From Paenibacillus polysaccharolyticus (GTDB lineage: Bacteria > Bacillota > Bacilli > Paenibacillales > Paenibacillaceae): DNA of 64,000 nt. Position 1 is the first letter of the stretch. Each line of letters begins with the position of its first letter. The position numbers were made by a program, and so were the translations under genes. Positions 54,190 through 63,098 of this stretch are shown piece by piece. Below the pieces are notes generated by a model that searched no databases, was not told the DNA's origin, and worked only from the letters and a program-made list of their open reading frames with translations. The stretch is from the NCBI RefSeq assembly GCF_900102085.1, contig NZ_FMVM01000001.1, positions 248,001 to 312,000 on the forward strand, given 5' to 3'.

Positions 54190-55233
54190 TTACTTGCCAA
54201 ATACCAGTGTTGTATTCGATGATCCGGCATATTTCGTAACAAACTCACGTGCATAGGCTGCGCTTTCAACCTGATAGCTGTAGTTATTGCTTGGTCTCCA
54301 GTTGGTTTTTGGAGAAACCGGGCTGTTCAGAGCAGGTGTGCTACCTTTATCCGTGAATTCTCCTTTACCTTTGTCGTCCAGAATGCCGCCTTTTTCAGCT
54401 CCTGCACCAAAGTAGTTGTTTTCGGAATAAATACGGGCTTTTTCTCCGATGGTGATCGCTTGATTGAAGTTATTGGCGTAATTGTTTTTGATGTGGAAGA
54501 AACCATAACGCATAAGTCCAGGGCCACGTACATACAAGTTTTCGAAATAGTTATTGGACATGGTCACATGTGGCACACCATTATAACTGCTATTACCGTC
54601 GTTCGGGTGTCCTAGAATAATGCCGTATTTGTGATTCGCAAATTTGGAGTTACTAATCGTGATATAGTCTGCGCGGTCGCCGATATACAAAAGCTTATCC
54701 AGGTCACTGCCGCCAGAACTGTAGTTGTGGCCCGAGAAGGTAACATGGTCGATCCAATAGTTGGAGCCGGAAGTAATATACATTTGGATATCATCGTTGG
54801 CATTGATGTTCGCAGAGTGATTAAACGTCAGATTTTGAAAGATCACATTGCTTGATCCCGAAGTGGATCTGAAGTGAATGTTCGTTAATGTATGTCTGTC
54901 AAAAGAACCTACCAATGTTTTGTTGGAACCAAATTCAACTTTTTGCAAGCTGGATGAAGAAATATTCTGTTCCACAACGACAATCTTAGCTGTAGAGCCT
55001 GCCATGTGTGTTCTCAGATCATTCAGATTACTGACATACACGACCTGACCGTTCCTGCCTCCTGTCGTCGCCGCCTTGGATACACCGTTCTCATTCTTCG
55101 CATTACCTGCAAAACCAGTCAAACCATTTGTGCCCGTGTTGGGAAAGTTAGCCGCACCATATGTAGCAGGGGCTGTTGAAACCGTTAACAACAATAAAGT
55201 GACTGCGAGTAAAAGCAATGAAAACTTCTTCAA
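54190..55233 (-). CDS. Secreted pectate lyase, family PL1
   Basis: The 347-residue enzyme has a signal peptide (1-25, cut near TYGA) and the PL1 parallel beta-helix. Motifs are [43 protein letters not shown] (Ca2+ region), [29 protein letters not shown] and [18 protein letters not shown] (the RGP-type catalytic Arg region). It cleaves polygalacturonate by beta-elimination outside the cell and needs Ca2+. The start is TTG 55233 behind AAAGGATGGTGAT. Its own promoter lies 40 bases upstream and a terminator follows, so it is monocistronic. Confidence 0.92.
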   Translation of the reverse strand: MKKFSLLLLAVTLLLLTVSTAPATYGAANFPNTGTNGLTGFAGNAKNENGVSKAATTGGRNGQVVYVSNLNDLRTHMAGSTAKIVVVEQNISSSSLQKVEFGSNKTLVGSFDRHTLTNIHFRSTSGSSNVIFQNLTFNHSANINANDDIQMYITSGSNYWIDHVTFSGHNYSSGGSDLDKLLYIGDRADYITISNSKFANHKYGIILGHPNDGNSSYNGVPHVTMSNNYFENLYVRGPGLMRYGFFHIKNNYANNFNQAITIGEKARIYSENNYFGAGAEKGGILDDKGKGEFTDKGSTPALNSPVSPKTNWRPSNNYSYQVESAAYAREFVTKYAGSSNTTLVFGK

Positions 55234-55273
55234 AATATCACCATCCTTTGTAATTTGTCCCTTAAACAACTCG

Positions 55274-55302
55274 ATTATAGCTTGTAACCTGCATTGTGAC
55301 AA
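55274..55302 (-). promoter_or_regulatory. Sigma-A promoter of the pectate lyase gene
   Basis: TTGTCA, a 17-base spacer and TATAAT on the minus strand, giving a leader of about 33 bases to the TTG start. Confidence 0.8.
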
Positions 55303-55310
55303 TACCATCA

Positions 55311-55344
55311 TTGCAAAAAGACAATTATTTTATCTTTTTTGCAA
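55311..55344. repeat. Inverted repeat upstream of the pectate lyase promoter
   Basis: TTGCAAAAAGA and TCTTTTTTGCAA arms with an 11-base gap, placed 8 bases upstream of the -35. It could be an activator or repressor operator, or a terminator for the anti-sigma gene whose stop is 86 bases away; no T-run follows the hairpin. Confidence 0.55.
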
Positions 55345-55429
55345 CAGCAGGTCAGATATCGTGAAAAAACAGAAAGATGAGACCATGTCACGCCTGACTC
55401 ATGAACACATCCCATCTATCCTGAAGCAT

Positions 55430-56608
55430 CTATTTAATTTTGATTTCGAATTGATCTTTCGCAACATCTTGTATATTTTCATAGACCTTTCCAGGCTTTC
55501 CTTGCATCTTCAATATAATCGATCGGGGTTCATCAAGAGAATTGCTATTGAACGTATAAACCATGCCATTCCCCGTTCCTCTGCCTCCATTCCTAGATAA
55601 GGTTGTTTTCTCCCCTTTTTTGGAGATCGTAACAATCTCAAACGGCTGAACGATATCGCTAATGAACGACTCCTTCTCATAGTCAAGCTTTTGTTTGGGA
55701 TCATAATCAACTCTTACCTGTGTAACCAGTGGCGAAATTTCCACGTCCGAGATCAGCACGTCGTACTCCCCGAACTTGAACGTTTGATTCACAGGGATCG
55801 TTTCCGTTTTTGGGATTGAAAATTTCGGGTCTAATGCAATCATAACGTTCATTTTTTTAGAAAATTCGTACTTACGTTCCTGCGAATTCTCCCTCTGCTT
55901 CTCCCGTTCTATTCCATTTCCCTCGCCCTTGTCATCATCAAGGCGATCAGGAACGACAGAGGAAAGCTGAAATTCAAAATTTAATTTTTCCGGAAGCGCC
56001 GTGCTGCGACTTCGGTCAAATGTTGTACGACCTCGGAGGACATTATTCTGATCTGAGAAATGAATGCTGCTAATGCTGCCGTTATCAATCACATGTCCTG
56101 TCGAGGCATCCGTCAATTTTGTGTTCGCCATGGAATATACACCACTCGGAGTATCCGTCCTTGCTGAGTATAAGAGGATAACTCGATTCTCATCCGCCAT
56201 CAACGCATCCAGCGTAAACGTGTATTTTCCCATCGTCACCGTCTGATCAACACGTTGAACATAATTATGGTTAAGAGCTGAGGTAAGGGTAGCACTCTCC
56301 TGATCTGTGCGCAGCAATCCACGAAAAGGCTCCAATCCCCCCCAATGAACTTCAGGTTCGGAAGAGGTCAACCGTTGTTGACCGAGGTCTCCAAGTGATG
56401 CGAACATAATACCCGCCACAGCAAGTGATACAGCGCATAACACTGCGATCCATTGTCCTCGTCTTCTTTTACTCGATCTACTCGTTCTGGCTTCCGCCAA
56501 GCCGCGTTGTATGGCAGCAGCCGTATTCGCCGAATCTAATTCTCTACGCTCTTTGTTAACCTCATATGCATCTGCCAGCAATGCTTTTTCCTCCGGGCTA
56601 GTGGTCAT
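55430..56608 (-). CDS. Membrane anti-sigma factor, DUF4179-like
   Basis: The 392-residue protein has a cytoplasmic N-terminus (~1-52), one membrane helix (~53-72, IAVLCAVSLAVAGIMFASLG) and a large outer domain. The outer domain (VQRVDQTVTMGKYTFTLDALMADENRVILLYSA, then the IPVNQTFKFGEYDVLISDVEISP half) is of the DUF4179/DUF5643 kind seen in Paenibacillus and Bacillus anti-sigma factors. It overlaps the sigma gene by 11 bases. It should hold the sigma factor at the membrane until an envelope signal arrives. No classical zinc HxxxCxxC motif is seen at the N-terminus. Confidence 0.82.
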   Translation of the reverse strand: MTTSPEEKALLADAYEVNKERRELDSANTAAAIQRGLAEARTSRSSKRRRGQWIAVLCAVSLAVAGIMFASLGDLGQQRLTSSEPEVHWGGLEPFRGLLRTDQESATLTSALNHNYVQRVDQTVTMGKYTFTLDALMADENRVILLYSARTDTPSGVYSMANTKLTDASTGHVIDNGSISSIHFSDQNNVLRGRTTFDRSRSTALPEKLNFEFQLSSVVPDRLDDDKGEGNGIEREKQRENSQERKYEFSKKMNVMIALDPKFSIPKTETIPVNQTFKFGEYDVLISDVEISPLVTQVRVDYDPKQKLDYEKESFISDIVQPFEIVTISKKGEKTTLSRNGGRGTGNGMVYTFNSNSLDEPRSIILKMQGKPGKVYENIQDVAKDQFEIKIK

Positions 56609-57146
56609 GCCAATCCCTCCTATTCTTCATCAGCTTCCGTAATTGTTCAAGACCCTTATGCTGCCATGTCTTAATCGTGCCTTCCGGTTTGCCAAGAATT
56701 GAAGCAATATCTGTAAGTGTCATATCGTTGTAGTACTTGAGCAATATTACATGCCGATACTTCGGTTGTAATTTCAGCAAAAGAGACTGCATGGCTATAC
56801 GATTATCTTGGGCACTAATCATCCACGAAGCCGGGATATTATTCTCCATGCTCTCATCCGGCTGAGGTATAGTTCGCTTGCGGCGACGCTGCTCATCAAT
56901 ACAGACATAAATTAAAATTCGAATGATCCATGATTTAAATGCCTTCTCGTTTTTTAGCGTACGACGTTTAATCCAGGCTCTGCAGGTCATCTCTTGTATA
57001 GCTTCCAGTGAATCCTGCCGATTCCTTAAATAGCTATAGGCAATGGATAATAACGTATCCTGATGCTCCGTAACGGAATTAATAAACGCTGATTCATCGT
57101 GCACATGTATCCAGTTTATCTGCTTCATCCCTGTCTCGCTATCCAT
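56598..57146 (-). CDS. ECF sigma factor
   Basis: The 182-residue protein shows sigma-70 region 2 (DTLLSIAYSYLRNRQDSLEAIQEMTCRAWIKRRTL, KAFKSWIIRILIYVCIDEQRR) and region 4 (KLQPKYRHVILLKYYNDMTLTDIASILGKPEGTIKTWQHKGLEQLRKLM). ATG 57146 follows AGGAGGGG. It overlaps the anti-sigma gene. A TGAAAAC/CGTC pair upstream suggests autoregulation. Target genes are unknown; the adjacent pectate lyase promoter is of sigma-A type. Confidence 0.92.
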   Translation of the reverse strand: MDSETGMKQINWIHVHDESAFINSVTEHQDTLLSIAYSYLRNRQDSLEAIQEMTCRAWIKRRTLKNEKAFKSWIIRILIYVCIDEQRRRKRTIPQPDESMENNIPASWMISAQDNRIAMQSLLLKLQPKYRHVILLKYYNDMTLTDIASILGKPEGTIKTWQHKGLEQLRKLMKNRRDWHDH

Positions 57147-57180
57147 CCTGTTCCCCTCCTTCTCTCTCTCTGTGGTATAA

Positions 57181-57208
57181 GACGGACGAACCGACCAAAC
57201 CGTTTTCA
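57181..57208 (-). promoter_or_regulatory. Candidate ECF autoregulatory promoter
   Basis: TGAAAAC, a 17-base gap and CGTC on the minus strand match the general ECF pattern (TGAAAC with CGTA/CGTC), about 35 bases before the sigma gene start. Confidence 0.5.
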
Positions 57209-57221
57209 TTATTTTCCATAC

Positions 57222-57253
57222 GAAAAAAAGCTCCCCATCCATAGATAGGAGCT
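57222..57253 (-). terminator. Terminator of the small-gene cluster
   Basis: AGCTCC and GGAGCT arms followed by T7 on the minus strand, between the 57288 gene and the sigma promoter. Confidence 0.8.
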
Positions 57254-57287
57254 GCTATTCCTGCACTCGTAATCGAATTACATCTAC

Positions 57288-57692
57288 TTACAGATTACCT
57301 GTAACTTCAATCCCGTCAGCTGAAGCCAGCACGTTCCGAATCCAGGTTGTCAACGAATCCAGGAACACCCGCAGTTCCGGTTCAACAACTTCCACCTGCT
57401 CCAACTCAGCTAAAATGCCCGGCCATACCTCTTTCACCATCGGATTATCCCAACAGGGATCAAACACCTGCAGCTCTTCTCCACTTTGCGGGTCCGTTAA
57501 AGGGAACACACGATGGATTGCCGGACGAATATGCTTGAAATCCTCATCATAGATGAACAGCCTATCCTCCTGTCTGATCTCATGCATCTCTTCGTTCAGG
57601 TATAAGGGAGATAAGGTAAACCCGATGTTCCTCTCCGGGCCTTCATACTGATAAAGGAGCACCGGAATTTTACTTTTGGCTTGTCTTTGCAC
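57288..57692 (-). CDS. Hypothetical protein, immunity-like context
   Basis: The 134-residue acidic cytoplasmic protein (VLLYQYEGPERNIGFTLSPL, EELQVFDPCWDNPMVKEVWP, FLDSLTTWIRNVLASADGIEV) belongs to no family I recognise. I set the start at GTG 57692, 8 bases after AAAGGAG; the frame extends to 57749 but overlaps the upstream gene. It is the last gene of a row of small acidic proteins, the pattern of immunity clusters. Confidence 0.6.
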   Translation of the reverse strand: MQRQAKSKIPVLLYQYEGPERNIGFTLSPLYLNEEMHEIRQEDRLFIYDEDFKHIRPAIHRVFPLTDPQSGEELQVFDPCWDNPMVKEVWPGILAELEQVEVVEPELRVFLDSLTTWIRNVLASADGIEVTGNL

Positions 57693-57729
57693 AACATTCA
57701 CTCCTTTCCCGGAACACCACTTCAGGCAC

Positions 57730-58062
57730 TCACAATTCGAACCATTCAAATACTTCTGGATACTGATTCGTCACACCCTCCATCTGCTCCTTCCAGGTTC
57801 GTCCTTCCTCCCCCCAGATATGGAACAGGCAGTAGATGTATTTTTCACCCTCCGCTACTTCATCCAAATTGTTCGCTTCCTCTAGCCATACTTCCAAAGC
57901 TTTGGGCCAGGATGCATCGTCACGCAAAAGAACAAAACCATCCATATGTTGTTCTACGCTGTACATCCTGTTATGTGTCAGCGAAGCCGCCAGTCGCGTC
58001 AAGATCTCAGTCAACCTGCCGTGCTCCTGCTCCTTCGTTCTGATCCCATACTCCCAACCCAT
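57730..58062 (-). CDS. Hypothetical protein, immunity-like context
   Basis: The 110-residue protein (MGWEYGIRTKEQEHGRLTEI, MDGFVLLRDDASWPKALEVWL, YIYCLFHIWGEEGRTWKEQME) has no recognised domain. A good ribosome site (GAGGGAGG) precedes the ATG. It starts 26 bases after the repaired end of the upstream frameshifted gene and 37 bases before the next one, so it is part of one operon. Confidence 0.65.
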   Translation of the reverse strand: MGWEYGIRTKEQEHGRLTEILTRLAASLTHNRMYSVEQHMDGFVLLRDDASWPKALEVWLEEANNLDEVAEGEKYIYCLFHIWGEEGRTWKEQMEGVTNQYPEVFEWFEL

Positions 58063-58088
58063 AACGTGATTCCTCCCTCAAACATCGT

Positions 58089-58780
58089 TTACCGGGCTTC
58101 ACTTCGCTGCACTGCGTATCCAGATTGCTGTAGTTCATCCATTGCAACGAACACATCACGCTTTGGATTCAATTCTCGGATCAGGTCAGCACTAATCGGT
58201 GCATCGTATATATTTCAGTCACAGCAGTCAAAGACATATCCTGTATATCGTAGTAATCTTTTGCCCAATCGATGTATGATTCCGGTGTTTCCTCGATATA
58301 ACCGAGCAGAAATGCTACCCCACCCTCAGCATCCGATTCGCCCTCCTGAGCCATAGCAAGTCCAATCCAACTGCCTGTTTTCCACTCAGGACTGTGCACT
58401 TCCTGCCAAATACAGAAGGTCACATCCTCTCGAGCCAGCGTTTCCTCGTATTGATCTAACAGACGTATGAACTCCTCCGGTACCTCATCGTACATTCCCG
58501 GATAGATTTCACCATCCTCACGGTTATGCGGACTAAGCGGACATTCATGATCAAACCCTTTGAGTAACGTGCCCGTATTCGTAAACATAGCATGCAGATG
58601 GTCCCCTGCCCCGTTATCTACACTTCCCCATGCTGTATCTGGCTGAAGAATGTTATGGTGATAACGATGTACGCGGAGCCATTCCTCCTCTGACAGAATG
58701 ATATCAAGTGCCGCAAGCGCTCTTATCCGCTGGTGCAAAATAGAAGCATTCATGATCGGTGTCCCGCTCCAATGATGCAT
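58089..58780 (-). pseudogene. Hypothetical immunity-like gene, frameshifted near its 3-prime end
   Basis: As read, the gene starts at ATG 58780 (AGGAGA 8 bases upstream) and stops at 58181 after ...VTEIYTMHRLVLT. Removing one TA from the TATATA tract at 58207-58213 restores a different, well-formed ending (VTEIYDAPISADLIREL, then NPKRDVFVAMDELQQSGYAV) with a stop at 58089, adjacent to the next gene. The body (LLDQYEETLAREDVTFCIWQEVH, WIGLAMAQEG, AFLLGYIEETPESYIDWAKDYYD) is an acidic cytoplasmic protein of unknown family. The indel may be slippage in the cell or a read error. Confidence 0.7.
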
Positions 58781-58883
58781 ATCCATCTCTCCTAAAAATG
58801 ACTATATAAGTATGTAGTGTAATTAAATTAATCCATGCAAGACCATGCTATAGTCGGATCAAATCCTGTAGCTTGTTCTTCCC

Positions 58884-59309
58884 TTAGTCACTAGGTTGGA
58901 TCGTAACCGATATCTGATTTTCCTTTTTAAACACAGTACACGCATAATTTCCAGAGTTTAGCTGTAAGAAAACCCCTTGGGATAATTCATCCGGTTCCAG
59001 TTCACCGCCACTGACATCATCTGCTGCCCCTAAGTAAACTGTGCCCGAAGGAACCTGAAAATAATATCTCTGTCTCGGCTCCGCTTCACTCCCGGTTTCC
59101 AAAACCGTTTCTTGCACATTCCAGTGCACTTCATACGTTCCGTCCTCACCCAGATTCAGGAACAGACAATGACCTGCGTTGACCTCCTCCAGTTCATCAT
59201 CCGGGATCGACCACCAGTCAGGTGTATCCTGGAGACGATGCTCTAATGACGCCAGATCATAACAACATAATGTGGCTGTATCCGTATCCATCTGAAATGT
59301 TCCTTGCAT
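58884..59309 (-). CDS. Hypothetical protein (possibly DUF6386-like)
   Basis: The 141-residue beta-rich protein has TDTATLCCYDLASLEHRLQDTPDWWSIPDDELEEVNAG, then LFLNLGEDGTYEVHW, VPSGTVYLGAADDVSGGELEP and LNSGNYACTVF. This resembles my memory of DUF6386 proteins, but I could not check. ATG 59309 is 9 bases after AAGGAG. It is the first of four small genes in the same direction. Confidence 0.65.
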   Translation of the reverse strand: MQGTFQMDTDTATLCCYDLASLEHRLQDTPDWWSIPDDELEEVNAGHCLFLNLGEDGTYEVHWNVQETVLETGSEAEPRQRYYFQVPSGTVYLGAADDVSGGELEPDELSQGVFLQLNSGNYACTVFKKENQISVTIQPSD

Positions 59310-59462
59310 GTTCATCCTCTCCTTCATTTTTTTATTATAACAAGCCAGCCCCACACATAAAATCGAACTCCCGAACCATCTCTGTAACGTTACTCTTCAT
59401 TTCTGGTTAACAACTGACGATATATCCATAACGGAATTTTTTTGAACTTGATGGAGGAATCT

Positions 59463-59840
59463 ATGCCAATTAATAATAGGAAAGAACCTTTTCGTTATAC
59501 TCTGAAAGAACCTATGCACTTCGAAATCTATATCCTGAGCATTAATGGCATGGACGGTCCTTCCAAGCCTATTCAGGCCGAATTACGTGATATCAGTCGT
59601 TCGGGCTGTCAGCTTGCTTTTCCACTGTCCCTCCCTGTAGAAGATAACGATATTCGCATCGGCATCAACTTGAAGCTGTTTGAAGACTTATTATATATTG
59701 AGGGCACACTTCGCTGGGGGATGGAATATAACATGGTATGGCGTTACGGTGTGCAACTTGAAATCGCAGTTGAAGATCAGGATCGCCTGTCCCGGGAAAT
59801 GCGCATGCTCGCAGGACAAGGTAAAATTATCGTCAAATAA
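59463..59840 (+). CDS. PilZ-domain protein, candidate c-di-GMP receptor
   Basis: The 125-residue protein is one PilZ domain: N-terminal Arg-containing segment RKEPFRY, a D-x-S-x-x-G motif in LRDISRSGCQLAFPL, and the closing YGVQLEIAVEDQDRLSREMR. The Arg pair is spaced RxxxxR rather than the usual RxxxR, so c-di-GMP binding is likely but not certain. ATG 59463 follows GGAGG. It could receive the signal made by the PAS-GGDEF protein at 30736. Confidence 0.82.
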   Translation: MPINNRKEPFRYTLKEPMHFEIYILSINGMDGPSKPIQAELRDISRSGCQLAFPLSLPVEDNDIRIGINLKLFEDLLYIEGTLRWGMEYNMVWRYGVQLEIAVEDQDRLSREMRMLAGQGKIIVK

Positions 59841-59934
59841 CCATCTAACTATGTTTCCTTTAAAATAAAACTGATTCAGATTGCACAGGCCTCTCTACAA
59901 TGTACATAGAGAAATCTGCATAATTAAAATGAAA

Positions 59935-59978
59935 AAAGCAGTTGCTTCTCTGGATATATTCCAGGAAGCAACTGCTTT
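59935..59978. terminator. Bidirectional terminator between pilZ and bglP
   Basis: AAAAGCAGTTGCTTC and GAAGCAACTGCTTTT form a 15-bp stem with flanking A/T runs. Confidence 0.88.
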
Positions 59979-59990
59979 TGTTATATTGAA

Positions 59991-61895
59991 TTATGCTTTT
60001 GCCGTGAACAACAGTTCTTGTTCCTTAACGGTTATACGACCAGCAGACTCAATAGAAGCATATTGATGCATATTGGTTATGATTACCGGTGTAATCGTTG
60101 TATAACCCGCTTTTTCAATCTCTTCCCGGTCGAATTCCATCAAGACATCACCCACAGAAACCTTGGTGCCTGCCTGAACTTTAGGAGAGAAGAACTGGCC
60201 TTTCAACTTCACCGTATCAATCCCGATGTGAATCAGCATTTCCGCACCTGTATCACTTACGAGACCAATGGCATGTCCGCTCTTCGATAATGAGAATACC
60301 GTTCCGTTGATTGGAGAAACAACGCGGCCTTCTGTCGGTTGAATTGCAAAACCTTTACCCATAATTTCTTCAGAAAACGCAGGGTCAGGAACTTCACTAA
60401 GCGGTTTCACTTCACCCGTGATCGGGCTAAATACTTGCTCATCTTGTGCTTGTGTTTCTTCCGTTACTGCTGGAGCAGTCGTTGTTGCTGACGTTACAGT
60501 TTCTGTAGAAGCTGAAGTTGCAGCTGCTTGCGGAGCATTATTTTCCTGGAATCCCAAGATGTACGTAATCAATGCTGCAGAGACAATCGCAATGACACCG
60601 CCCAGTATACCATAAATCAATGTACTGATGGACGGACTGATAAATGCTGCAAGTCCTGGCAAACCTACAAGACCTGTTAGTACAAATGCTTTTACCTTGA
60701 CAATACCCATAAAGCCACCGCCAATTGCCCCACCGATGAGCGCAGCAATAAACGGTTTTTTGTATCTCATATTAACACCATACATCGCTGGTTCAGTAAT
60801 CCCCATAAATGCTGTCAGACCTGTGGAATAAGCCATAGATTTCGTTTGTCCATTTTTGGAACGGAGTCCTACACCAATCGCTCCACCCGCTTGAGCCCAG
60901 TTCGCTGCAAGCATCAAAGGAATAATAAAGTCATAACCTAATGTTGTCATGGAACCAACAACGATCGGTAGCAACGCATAGTGCATTCCTGTAATAATTA
61001 GCAGTGACATTGTACCACCAATCAGAATACTTGCGAGGATAGACGCATTATCGAACAACCAAGCAATACCGCCAGACATACCATTACCGATAATGGAACC
61101 CAGTGGTCCAATCGCAATCAATGTAAGTGGAACCATGATCAGCAAGGTAACCGTTGGTACGACGATGAGTTTTACTGATGAATGGGTAATGCGGTCAACC
61201 GCTTTTTCCACGTAAGAAGCAATCCAGATCGCAATAACAATCGGAATAACCGTTGAAGAATAGGTTGCTGCGACGACTTTAATCCCCGCGAACGATGAGT
61301 TTCCTTCTGCCAGCAAAGCTGTTATGGTTGGATGCATAATTCCGGCTGCAAGCGCTGCACCGATATACATATTACTTCCCAATTTCTTAGCAGCACTGAT
61401 GGCAAGAATGATTGGCAAGAAGTAGAAAGCACCGTCACCAATCGCAGATAAGATAACATAAGTTGAACTCTTATCGGACAGCCAGCCAAACGCTACAAGG
61501 ATCGCCACGATCCCTTTGATCATACCTGCGCCGGTAATCGCCGGGAGGATTGGAGTAAATACGCCTGAGATGAAGTCAAACAGGGCACTTATTGGATTTC
61601 TCTTTTGTTTCGGGCCTGTAGAAGCCGTAGAAGATCCGGCATTTGCACCTTTGGACATGTTGCCTACCAGCGCGTTGTATACCTTCGGTACATCGTTACC
61701 GATGATGACCTGGAACTGTCCGCCATTCTCCATAACACCCATAACTCCAGGTGTGTTTTTTAATGTTTCTTTGTCAGCTTTTTTGTTGTCATTCAAGTTA
61801 AATCTGAGTCTTGTCATACAGTGGGTCACTTGATCCACGTTTTCTTCGCCACCAACAAGCTTCAGAATATCTTTGGACAATTGTTGTTTATCCAT
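59991..61895 (-). CDS. bglP: Beta-glucoside PTS transporter, EIIBCA
   Basis: The 634-residue protein holds EIIB (~1-85, phosphocysteine C26 in THCMTRLRFN), a membrane EIIC domain (~105-450) and a C-terminal EIIA (~490-634, phosphohistidine H556 in MLIHIGIDTVKLKG). The BCA order and length match BglP of B. subtilis. It imports and phosphorylates beta-glucosides such as salicin, arbutin or cellobiose, feeding the GH1 phospho-glucosidase. The RAT and terminator in front of it place it under LicT control. It also phosphorylates LicT in the known systems. Confidence 0.93.
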   Translation of the reverse strand: MDKQQLSKDILKLVGGEENVDQVTHCMTRLRFNLNDNKKADKETLKNTPGVMGVMENGGQFQVIIGNDVPKVYNALVGNMSKGANAGSSTASTGPKQKRNPISALFDFISGVFTPILPAITGAGMIKGIVAILVAFGWLSDKSSTYVILSAIGDGAFYFLPIILAISAAKKLGSNMYIGAALAAGIMHPTITALLAEGNSSFAGIKVVAATYSSTVIPIVIAIWIASYVEKAVDRITHSSVKLIVVPTVTLLIMVPLTLIAIGPLGSIIGNGMSGGIAWLFDNASILASILIGGTMSLLIITGMHYALLPIVVGSMTTLGYDFIIPLMLAANWAQAGGAIGVGLRSKNGQTKSMAYSTGLTAFMGITEPAMYGVNMRYKKPFIAALIGGAIGGGFMGIVKVKAFVLTGLVGLPGLAAFISPSISTLIYGILGGVIAIVSAALITYILGFQENNAPQAAATSASTETVTSATTTAPAVTEETQAQDEQVFSPITGEVKPLSEVPDPAFSEEIMGKGFAIQPTEGRVVSPINGTVFSLSKSGHAIGLVSDTGAEMLIHIGIDTVKLKGQFFSPKVQAGTKVSVGDVLMEFDREEIEKAGYTTITPVIITNMHQYASIESAGRITVKEQELLFTAKA

Positions 61896-61930
61896 TGTGT
61901 TTTGCTCCTTTTATGTGTATTGAAGGTTTA

Positions 61931-61997
61931 AAAAAAACCTAAACACCGATCCATGACAAAGCATAACAGCTTATCATGTTTCAACGTTTAGGTTTTG
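61931..61997 (-). terminator. RAT-overlapped leader terminator of bglP
   Basis: AAACCTAAAC pairs with GTTTAGGTTT with further inner pairing and T7 on the minus strand. Its left arm shares AAAACC with the RAT. Confidence 0.85.
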
Positions 61998-62020
61998 CCT
62001 TTTTTGCAGTAACAATCCCA
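61991..62020 (-). promoter_or_regulatory. LicT-type RAT upstream of bglP
   Basis: GGATTGTTACTG and AGGCAAAACC on the minus strand, beginning only a few bases after the licT stop codon. Boundaries are good to about two bases. Because no promoter fits between, transcription reaching it probably comes through licT. Confidence 0.9.
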
Positions 62021-62022
62021 AA

Positions 62023-62874
62023 TTATTCGATTGTTTGTTCATTTCGGACAATACGTTCGATGTGGATCGTGAGATACAACACTTCTTCCTTCGACAAGAC
62101 CCGATTATAGATTTTACGTGTATAATCGTTAATCTTGACTGCACAAGCATGTGCTTCCGGATATTGTTTACTCACCAGATCATGAAGCGGATTATCCTCT
62201 TCCTTGTCTTCAATCGCTGTACCTTGCAGTACCCGTTGAGCGAAGAACTTCAAATGGGTCAGGAATCGGTAATAACTTAGTGAATCTTCGTCGAGCTCGA
62301 TCACGAAACTGCGCCGAACGATGTTGAGAATATCCTTCACGATATTCGTAATGCTGATCGTTTCTCTCATCTCACCATTCATCTGGGCGTTAACCAGATG
62401 CATCGCGATGAATGCACATTCGTCCTCGGGAAGAAGAACACCTAGCGTTTCTTCAATAATCTGCAATGCCTTGAGACCGATCGCATATTCCTTCCGGTAC
62501 ATACGCTTGATTTCCCAAAATAATGCATTGCGGATCTGCAATCCTTGACGATGTCGGTCAATAGCAAAATGAATATGATCCGTCAGTGAAATGTAGATGC
62601 TTTCATGAAGCTTCTCACCCAGTACCGTCTCAGCGTAACGAATAATCTCATCCGAGCATTCCACATATTCCACCGGAATATCAGACAGAAGCGTCTTCAA
62701 TTTCTGAGATACTTCTTTACTTTCGAGCGAAAATATTTTTTCGACGAGACTCTCGTCGATGAATTCACCAGTATGCTTTTTGAAGGCAATTCCACGCCCC
62801 ATAACGACCAGTTCGTTACCTCCCGGATCAATTACAGTGACTACATTGTTGTTGAGCACCTTCTCAATTTTCAT
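62023..62874 (-). CDS. licT: LicT-type transcriptional antiterminator
   Basis: The 283-residue protein has an RNA-binding CAT domain (1-56, MKIEKVLNNNVVTVIDPGGN) and two PRD domains. The regulatory histidines known from LicT are at H100, H159, H207 and H271 (B. subtilis: H100, H159, H207, H269). It binds RAT RNA and prevents termination when beta-glucosides are present and HPr phosphorylation is low. Its own leader has a RAT, so it is autoregulated. Four RATs in the window are candidate targets. Confidence 0.95.
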   Translation of the reverse strand: MKIEKVLNNNVVTVIDPGGNELVVMGRGIAFKKHTGEFIDESLVEKIFSLESKEVSQKLKTLLSDIPVEYVECSDEIIRYAETVLGEKLHESIYISLTDHIHFAIDRHRQGLQIRNALFWEIKRMYRKEYAIGLKALQIIEETLGVLLPEDECAFIAMHLVNAQMNGEMRETISITNIVKDILNIVRRSFVIELDEDSLSYYRFLTHLKFFAQRVLQGTAIEDKEEDNPLHDLVSKQYPEAHACAVKINDYTRKIYNRVLSKEEVLYLTIHIERIVRNEQTIE

Positions 62875-62910
62875 TTCTTCACATCACCTTGCACCGTCAA
62901 AGTAGTAAAA

Positions 62911-62957
62911 GGCAAAACCAAAACAGGTCATGAAGTATGCCTGCCTCTGGTTTTGCC
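62911..62957 (-). terminator. RAT-overlapped leader terminator of licT
   Basis: GGCAAAACCA and TGGTTTTGCC arms on the minus strand followed by TTTT. The left arm is the 3-prime half of the RAT, so the two folds exclude each other. Confidence 0.82.
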
Positions 62958-62977
62958 TGATTGAACAGTAACAATCC
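62949..62977 (-). promoter_or_regulatory. LicT-type RAT upstream of licT
   Basis: GGATTGTTACTG, seven bases, then AGGCAAAACC on the minus strand, a canonical BglG/LicT target positioned just after the promoter. Confidence 0.93.
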
Positions 62978-62999
62978 AGTATTCTTTAGCCTTGGGCCT

Positions 63000-63028
63000 A
63001 TCTTACCATATTAAATCGCATGTGACAA
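63000..63028 (-). promoter_or_regulatory. licT promoter with overlapping cre-like sequences
   Basis: TTGTCA, a 17-base spacer and TAAGAT on the minus strand. TGACAACGTTTTTC (63023-63036) and TGAAAGCGGTTAAT (63037-63050) each match 12 of 14 cre positions over and upstream of the -35, suggesting weak CcpA control. Confidence 0.65.
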
Positions 63029-63098
63029 CGTTTTTCTGAAAGCGGTTAATGTGCGTTAATGCGACATAAAAGGCACTCATACAACAATGACTTTGGAA

